64,000 nt of DNA from contig NZ_LT629771.1 of NCBI RefSeq assembly GCF_900105175.1, forward strand, positions 1,240,001-1,304,000, written 5' to 3'. Shown here piece after piece: positions 59,340-64,000 of this stretch. Position 1 is the stretch's first letter. Each line of letters starts with the position of its first letter. Source of the stretch: Jiangella sp. DSM 45060 (GTDB lineage: Bacteria; Actinomycetota; Actinomycetes; Jiangellales; Jiangellaceae). The notes beneath the pieces were generated by a model, which was not told the origin of the DNA, searched no databases, and worked only from the letters and a program-made list of their open reading frames with translations. The position numbers and the translations under genes were made by a program.

Positions 59340-60014
59340 TCAGGCCACCCAGCCGGCGGACGACAGCCAGGCGGCGCAGAGGCCGGTCCAGCGCCGGGCT
59401 TCGAGGTGGGCGGCGTCCGGCTGGTCGGCGAGACCGAGCCCGTGGTGGCCGGCACCGAAGACGTGGAGGTCCACCGGCACGCCGTGGTCGACGAGTGCTG
59501 AGGCGTAGCGAAGCGAGTGGCCGGCGGGCACGGAGGTGTCGCTGGCGGTGTGCCAGAGGAAGGCCGGCGGGTGCCGTTCATCGACGTGGTCGTCGGGCGA
59601 GACGCGGCGCCGCAGCTCCGCGTCGGCGCCCGGACCGAGCAGGTTGACGCGGCTTCGCGCGTGCGGCTGGTGGACGAACGAGATGACCGGGTAGCCGAGG
59701 ACGCAGAGGTCGGGCCGCGTGCCGGGGTCGCCCACGCACAGCGACGCGGCGAGATGGCCGCCGGCGGAGAACCCGATGACGCCGACCCGCCGGGGGTCGA
59801 CGGGGAGGCCGTGGTCGCCGCCGCGGATCCAGGCCAGCGTGTCGCGGGCGGCGTCGACGGCGGCGGGGTGACGCATCGGCGCCACGGGGTAGCCGAGCAC
59901 GAACGCGTGGATGCCCAGCGACGTGAGCCACCGGGCCACCGGCTCGCCCTCGTGCGGCGCGTGCCGTTCGTAGGCCCCGCCCGGGAGGACGAGCATCGCC
60001 GGCGCGCCGGTCAC
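59340..60014 (-). CDS. Alpha/beta hydrolase, esterase/lipase type
   Basis: The 224-aa protein starts at GTG 60014 in a GTGA overlap with the enolase gene. It has LPGGAYERHAPHEGEPVARWL, an HGGG-like oxyanion region of the hormone-sensitive-lipase/BD-FAE group, the nucleophile in GFSAGGHLAA, and a C-terminal FGAGHHGLGL with the catalytic His. Bacterial members in sugar loci are often acetyl-xylan or carbohydrate esterases. A lactonase role is another possibility, because the upstream dehydrogenase would make a sugar-acid lactone. It is the last gene of the right-end operon and convergent with the toroid protein gene. Confidence 0.82.
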   Translation of the reverse strand: MTGAPAMLVLPGGAYERHAPHEGEPVARWLTSLGIHAFVLGYPVAPMRHPAAVDAARDTLAWIRGGDHGLPVDPRRVGVIGFSAGGHLAASLCVGDPGTRPDLCVLGYPVISFVHQPHARSRVNLLGPGADAELRRRVSPDDHVDERHPPAFLWHTASDTSVPAGHSLRYASALVDHGVPVDLHVFGAGHHGLGLADQPDAAHLEARRWTGLCAAWLSSAGWVA

Positions 60015-61090
60015 GCACCGTCCCGGAAGGTGAGGCCGAGGCCGGGTCGGGTGTGGGCGGTGAGGTGGCCGCTGGTGATGGTGACGGGGCTGGGTGTGGT
60101 GAGGCAGTCGAGGGCGGTGAAGGAGGCGTCTTCGACGTCCTCGACGAGGGTCGGTTCGGTCAGGGTGAGGGCGAGTTGGCCGGACAGTTCCGGGAGGAGG
60201 TGGGGGGCGAGGGTGGCGCCGTGGGCGCGGGCGAGTGCGGTGATGCGCAGGAACGGGGTGATGCCGCCGACGCGGACGATGTTGGGTTGGATGATGTCGC
60301 AGGCGCCGGCGTCGAGCAGGTCGCGGAAGCGGTGCAGGGTGTGGGCGTTCTCGCCGAGCGCGATCGGCACGTCGACGGCGCCGCGGAGCTGGGTGTAGGC
60401 GCGGGTGGCGTCGGCGAGGAGGGGTTCCTCGACCCAGGTGAGGTCGAACCGGGCGAGGGCGGTGATGGCGCGGCGCGCGGCGGGCAGGTCCCAGCGCTGG
60501 TTCGCGTCGACCATGAGCCGGCGCCCGGGCCCGATCACGTCCCGCACCGCCGCGACCCGTTCGACGTCCTCGCCCAGGTCGGGCCGGCCGACCTTGATCT
60601 TGACCGCTCGGTGGCCGGCGGCGACCCACCGCCCGGCCTGGGCGACCAGCTGGTCGAGGGGGTAGTGCAGGTTGACGCCGCTGCCGTAGACCTCGACGGA
60701 GTCTCGTTGCCGGCCGAGCAGGTCGGCGAGTGCGGTGTTGTGGTGGCGGGCGCGCAGGTCCCACAGCGCCAGGTCGATGCCGGCGAGGGCGAGGGTGGTG
60801 ATGCCGCCGCTGCCGGCCTCGTGCAGGTGCCGCCACAACCCGTCCCACACGGGTTCGGGGTGGGCCGGCTTTCCGACGACGAACGCGGCGCAGTCGTCAT
60901 CGATCAGGGCCCGGATGGCGGTGGCGCCGATGGTGGGGGTCCAGGAGAACCCGGTCCCGGTGGCGCCGTCCGCGGTGGTGACGTCGACGACGATGACGTG
61001 CACCCGCGGCACGTCCGGCCCCCACGGACGCCGCAGCGGCAGCCGCAGCAGCCGCGTCGCCACCGAGGCGATGAGGTCAGGCGAGCCCAT
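60011..61090 (-). CDS. Mandelate racemase/muconate lactonizing enzyme family protein (enolase superfamily)
   Basis: The 359-aa protein starts at ATG 61090, overlapping the KdgD gene by 14 bases. It shows KIKVG (catalytic Lys pair), VDANQRW (first metal ligand), VEEPL, GENAH (third ligand) and APHLLPELSGQ at the C-terminal end, where related enzymes carry His or Glu residues. Members include galactarate/talarate dehydratases, galactarolactone cycloisomerase and gluconate-type dehydratases. In an operon with KdgD and an SDR dehydrogenase, a galactarate dehydratase or lactone cycloisomerase is the best guess. The family is certain, the substrate is not. Confidence 0.85.
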   Translation of the reverse strand: MGSPDLIASVATRLLRLPLRRPWGPDVPRVHVIVVDVTTADGATGTGFSWTPTIGATAIRALIDDDCAAFVVGKPAHPEPVWDGLWRHLHEAGSGGITTLALAGIDLALWDLRARHHNTALADLLGRQRDSVEVYGSGVNLHYPLDQLVAQAGRWVAAGHRAVKIKVGRPDLGEDVERVAAVRDVIGPGRRLMVDANQRWDLPAARRAITALARFDLTWVEEPLLADATRAYTQLRGAVDVPIALGENAHTLHRFRDLLDAGACDIIQPNIVRVGGITPFLRITALARAHGATLAPHLLPELSGQLALTLTEPTLVEDVEDASFTALDCLTTPSPVTITSGHLTAHTRPGLGLTFRDGA

Positions 61091-61976
61091 CGGCCACCGC
61101 GAGCAACTGGCGCAACTGGTCGAGGTGGGCCGGGGACGGGTCGGTCAGCGGTGGGCGCACGGCGCCGGCGTCGAGGCCGCGCAGCCGGACGGCGGCCTTG
61201 ACCAGCGACACGGCGTAGCCGGGCACCTGATCGCGCAGCCGCACCAGCGGGGTGAAGAACTCCGCCAGCAGCCGCTCACGCTGGGCGTCGTCGCCGGTGG
61301 CCAGGGCGTGGTGGAACGCCAGGGACACGTGGGGGGCGAAGCAGAACACCGCCGACGAATACAACGGCACCCCGATCGCCCGGTAGGCGGCCTGGGTCTG
61401 CTCCGCGGTGGGCATGCCGTTGAAGAACAAGAACCCCTCACCGGCCTCGGCCCGGACCGCGAGCACGATCCGCTGCATCAGGTCCAGATCACCCAGCCCG
61501 TCCTTGAACCCCACCACCCTCGGGTGCCGCGCCAACCGGGCCACCGACTCCGGGGTGAACCGCACCCCGCCGCGCTGATACAGCACCAGCGGCAGACCGG
61601 TCGCCGCGGCGACCGCCTCGACGTAGGCCACCAGGCCGTCGCCCGGCCCGGCCACCAGATACGGCGGCAGCACCAACAACCCGTCCGCGCCGGCCCCCTC
61701 CGCGCGGCGGGCGCAGGCGATCGCGTGCGGGAGCGGACCGCCGGTGCCGGCGAACACCGGCACCGCTGCGTTGACGGCCTCGACCGCGGTCGACACCACC
61801 AGCTCGTGCTCGTCGGCGTCCAGGGCGTGGAACTCGCCGGTCCCACACGCCGCGAACACCGCCCCCGGCCCATGCTCCAACCCGCCCTTCACGTGGAGGG
61901 CCAGCACGCCCGCGTCGACCGCCCCGGACCCGTCGAACGGGGTCACCGGGAAGAACAACACACCATCGAGTTTCAT
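61077..61976 (-). CDS. kdgD: 5-dehydro-4-deoxyglucarate dehydratase-like protein (KdgD), DHDPS superfamily
   Basis: The 299-aa protein starts at ATG 61976 with ACGGAGC six bases upstream; a TTG six codons earlier is less likely. It has LFFPVTPFD, AACGTGEFHAL, Schiff-base Lys158 in GFKDGLGD, and GYAVSLVKAA, all KdgD-branch features. It is clearly diverged from the copy at 19675-20613 (for example VLYQRGG against VLLYVRPE) rather than a recent duplicate. Its position after an SDR dehydrogenase and before an enolase-type enzyme puts the decarboxylating dehydration step of the oxidative uronate pathway in one operon. The start overlaps the stop of the SDR gene. Confidence 0.83.
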   Translation of the reverse strand: MKLDGVLFFPVTPFDGSGAVDAGVLALHVKGGLEHGPGAVFAACGTGEFHALDADEHELVVSTAVEAVNAAVPVFAGTGGPLPHAIACARRAEGAGADGLLVLPPYLVAGPGDGLVAYVEAVAAATGLPLVLYQRGGVRFTPESVARLARHPRVVGFKDGLGDLDLMQRIVLAVRAEAGEGFLFFNGMPTAEQTQAAYRAIGVPLYSSAVFCFAPHVSLAFHHALATGDDAQRERLLAEFFTPLVRLRDQVPGYAVSLVKAAVRLRGLDAGAVRPPLTDPSPAHLDQLRQLLAVADGLA

Positions 61977-62857
61977 CGCAGCTCCGTCCGCCAAGATCGT
62001 GCCGGTTTCCAGCCCAACAACCGTTCCGCGTTCGCGTTCCTGAAGGCCGCCGCGTCACCCACCAACGCCGACGCGAGACCAGCCGTGCCCGGGTGGAACC
62101 GCGGCAACAACTCCGCCAACGGCGCCCGCGCCAACGCATCCGCCGCCCCGGCGAAGAACGTCTCCCCATTCGGCACCTCATCCCCCCTCGACAACAGCAG
62201 CCCGATGAGGTCCGCGGCGTCACGGGCATCGACATAGTTGAACAACGACCCCGCCGCCAGCGACGGATCGTCCAGCCGCTCCCGCACCGTGTGCCCCAAC
62301 TGCGTCGGCGCCCCGGCCCACTCCTCCTCGCCGATCACGTAACACGGCCGGACGACGCTGACCCGCATCCGCTCACCGGCCCGGGCGGCGAACATCCGCA
62401 CCACCTGCTCGGCCACCAGCTTCGACAACCCATACGCATGCCACGGCGCCACCGGATGCGCCTCATCGATCGGCAGATACGACGGCACCCACCCGCCCGG
62501 CGCGCCATACCCCACCACCGTCGGACTACTCGCCACCACCACACTGCGGACCCCGGCCTCCAGAGCGGCCGCACACACGTGGTGAGCCAACGCCGTGTTC
62601 ACCCGCAAGATCTCCCCCTCCGGCCGGCTGAACGGCACCGCCACCGCCGCCAAATGCACCACCGCGTCCGGACCCACCCGCCCCACCGCCCACCGCGCCT
62701 CCTCCGCCACCGCCAGATCAGCCGCGAACCACTCCCCACCATGACGCCGGCCCGGCGCACACCGGTCCACACTCACCACCTCATGCCCCAACCCCAACAA
62801 CCCCTCCACCACCGCCACACCCAACCGACCCGACCCACCCGTCACCAGCACCTTCAC
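61973..62857 (-). CDS. NAD-dependent epimerase/dehydratase family protein, possibly uronate dehydrogenase
   Basis: The 294-aa protein starts at GTG 62857 in a GTGA overlap. VTGGSGRLG is the cofactor loop, followed by VVHLAAVAVPF, SS around the catalytic Ser and YGLSKLVAE with the Tyr/Lys pair. The length and the absence of nucleotide-sugar binding segments recall uronate dehydrogenase, which oxidises glucuronate or galacturonate to an aldarolactone. The following genes (KdgD and an enolase-type enzyme) supply exactly the later steps. A different sugar epimerase cannot be ruled out. Confidence 0.82.
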   Translation of the reverse strand: MKVLVTGGSGRLGVAVVEGLLGLGHEVVSVDRCAPGRRHGGEWFAADLAVAEEARWAVGRVGPDAVVHLAAVAVPFSRPEGEILRVNTALAHHVCAAALEAGVRSVVVASSPTVVGYGAPGGWVPSYLPIDEAHPVAPWHAYGLSKLVAEQVVRMFAARAGERMRVSVVRPCYVIGEEEWAGAPTQLGHTVRERLDDPSLAAGSLFNYVDARDAADLIGLLLSRGDEVPNGETFFAGAADALARAPLAELLPRFHPGTAGLASALVGDAAAFRNANAERLLGWKPARSWRTELR

Positions 62858-64000
62858 CGGTCGAACCCGATCCCGAGGTCCAGTCCGGCGAGGTCGACGG
62901 CTTGCCCACTCGCGAGCGAGGCGTTGCCGGCGATGCCGACCGCGACCGCCGCGATTCCGTCGACATGCGACGACACCCGGCCGAGCTCCGGTTCGGCCAC
63001 GGCCGGACCGAACAGGTCGTCGAGCAGCAGCGGGTCCGCGCCTCCGTGGGAGCCGCTGACCTCGGGCAGTTCGTGCACCACGGCGGACTCCCAGTGCCGC
63101 TGGACGCGCAACTCGTCGCGGCGCGGACGCACGGGGTCGTGGCCGCTGGCCTCGCGGATGACGCTCGGGTCGATGACGGTGTGCCCGTGGCCGTCGACGA
63201 GGACGGCGGAGCGTTCGACGACGTCGAGCTCGATGCGCCCGCGGGTCCCGGTGAACGCGACCCGGTAGCCCTCGTACGGGCTGTGCGCCGTCAGGCTGTA
63301 GGTGAGCGTGGTGCGCGACCCGTAGTCGACGACCAGCCCGACGGTGTCCTCGATGGTGATGCCCGGTCCGAAGACGTTCTCGTTGCGGGTGTAGCCGTCG
63401 TGGTGGGCGTGATCGGTGTAGAGCGCGCGGATCGAGGGGTCGCCGTCGATCGTGAGGTCGAACCGGTCCCGGACGTCGTCGCCGGCGTCCCGCACGATGC
63501 CGTGCTCGCCGTAGAACCGCAGCCCGCCCGACGCGTAGACGCGGGTGGGCCGGTCGGCGAGCCACCAGTTGACGAGGTCGAAGTGGTGGCTGGACTTGTG
63601 CACCAGCAGCCCGCCGGAGATGTCCTTCTCCCGATGCCACCGCCTGAAGTAGTCGGCTCCGTGCGCGGTGTCGAGCAGCCACTCGAAATGCACCGCGGTC
63701 ACGCGCCCGATCGTGCCTGCGGCGAGGAGCCGCTTGACCTCGGTGTTCCGCGGCGCGTACCGGTAGTTGAACGCCAGGCGCACGGAGCGCCCGGTCCGCT
63801 CGACGGCGGCGGCGATCTGCCGGGTCTGCGCGGCGGTCACCGCGAGCGGCTTCTCGACGATGACGTCGACCCCCGCGTCGACGGCTCGCTCGATGTACTG
63901 CGCGTGCGTCGCGTCGGGTGTGGCGACGAGGAGCACGGTCGCCGCCGTGTCCCGCAGTGCGGCCTCGAGCTCGTCCGGCCCGAACCGCACGACGTCGCCG
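62854..64000 (-). CDS. Gfo/Idh/MocA family oxidoreductase, N-terminus beyond window
   Basis: The coding frame stays open to the right edge, so the true start and the GxGxxG loop are not visible; at least 381 residues are present. VATPDATHAQYIERAV and EKPLAVT are the family signature region. Large blocks such as FNYRYAPRNTEV and VHKSSHHFDLVNWWL (with the catalytic-region His pair) mark the C-terminal domain. A GTG at 63990 is not accepted as start because it would remove the nucleotide-binding loop. Its stop overlaps the SDR gene, so it is the first visible gene of the right-end operon. Confidence 0.85.
   Translation of the reverse strand, partial: GDVVRFGPDELEAALRDTAATVLLVATPDATHAQYIERAVDAGVDVIVEKPLAVTAAQTRQIAAAVERTGRSVRLAFNYRYAPRNTEVKRLLAAGTIGRVTAVHFEWLLDTAHGADYFRRWHREKDISGGLLVHKSSHHFDLVNWWLADRPTRVYASGGLRFYGEHGIVRDAGDDVRDRFDLTIDGDPSIRALYTDHAHHDGYTRNENVFGPGITIEDTVGLVVDYGSRTTLTYSLTAHSPYEGYRVAFTGTRGRIELDVVERSAVLVDGHGHTVIDPSVIREASGHDPVRPRRDELRVQRHWESAVVHELPEVSGSHGGADPLLLDDLFGPAVAEPELGRVSSHVDGIAAVAVGIAGNASLASGQAVDLAGLDLGIGFDR

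Noticed and set aside
1-64000. CRISPR arrays, tRNA or rRNA genes, biosynthetic gene cluster cores
   Set aside because: I noticed no regularly spaced repeats, tRNA-like cloverleafs, rRNA segments, polyketide synthase or peptide synthetase genes on either strand.

Overview
The window is very GC-rich, with G/C in most third codon positions, many GTG starts, GTGA/ATGA stop-start overlaps and lipoprotein or Tat export signals. This points to a Gram-positive actinomycete of the saprophytic soil type; the genus cannot be fixed from the sequence. Almost every gene concerns uptake or breakdown of plant or extracellular polysaccharides, above all uronic-acid-containing ones. I see no tRNA, rRNA, insertion sequence, phage gene or CRISPR array.

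Layout. (1) 1-647: end of an M19 dipeptidase. 686-4387: two Gfo/Idh/MocA dehydrogenases and an FGGY sugar kinase, convergent with a DeoR repressor (4410-5189). The repressor is divergent from a BtpA-family gene and the first sugar importer (5379-9346). (2) 9506-20613: an IclR-controlled block with a secreted GH43/32-like propeller protein, the IclR regulator, a KduD-like SDR, an RraA-like aldolase, importer 2, a UxuA-type mannonate dehydratase, a PL8 polysaccharide lyase and a KdgD dehydratase. (3) 20634-32835: a secreted beta-helix glycosidase-like protein, importer 3, two enolase-superfamily dehydratases, an SDR, an unrecognised 382-aa protein, a LysR regulator and an L-fucose-dehydrogenase-like aldo/keto reductase. 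(4) 32881-37368: a LacI repressor divergent from a DUF2264 protein and an alginate-lyase-family protein. (5) 37353-59319: the most striking part. It holds a tandem A-B-A'-B' duplication of exported glycoside hydrolases, an operon of Gfo/Idh, DUF6807 and CE15 glucuronoyl esterase, importer 4 with an epimerase-like dehydrogenase and a ManD-type enolase, a second LacI repressor and an alpha/alpha-toroid lyase-like protein. (6) 59340-64000, minus strand: Gfo/Idh (cut by the window end), SDR dehydrogenase, KdgD, enolase-superfamily enzyme and alpha/beta hydrolase in one tightly overlapping operon.

How the genes fit together. Exported lyases, hydrolases and an esterase would cut the glycans. Four CUT1-type importers (binding protein plus two permeases each, none with an ATPase gene here) would bring in oligosaccharides. 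Intracellular dehydrogenases, dehydratases and aldolases would channel uronates, aldarates and possibly L-fucose into central metabolism. Five regulators (DeoR, IclR, LysR, two LacI) split the region into separately induced modules. Near-identical 20-bp palindromes recur at five places around block 5 and define a plausible local regulon of the second LacI protein. Likely operators for the DeoR, IclR and first LacI proteins are also visible as repeats. All specific substrates are inferred from family membership and gene context.
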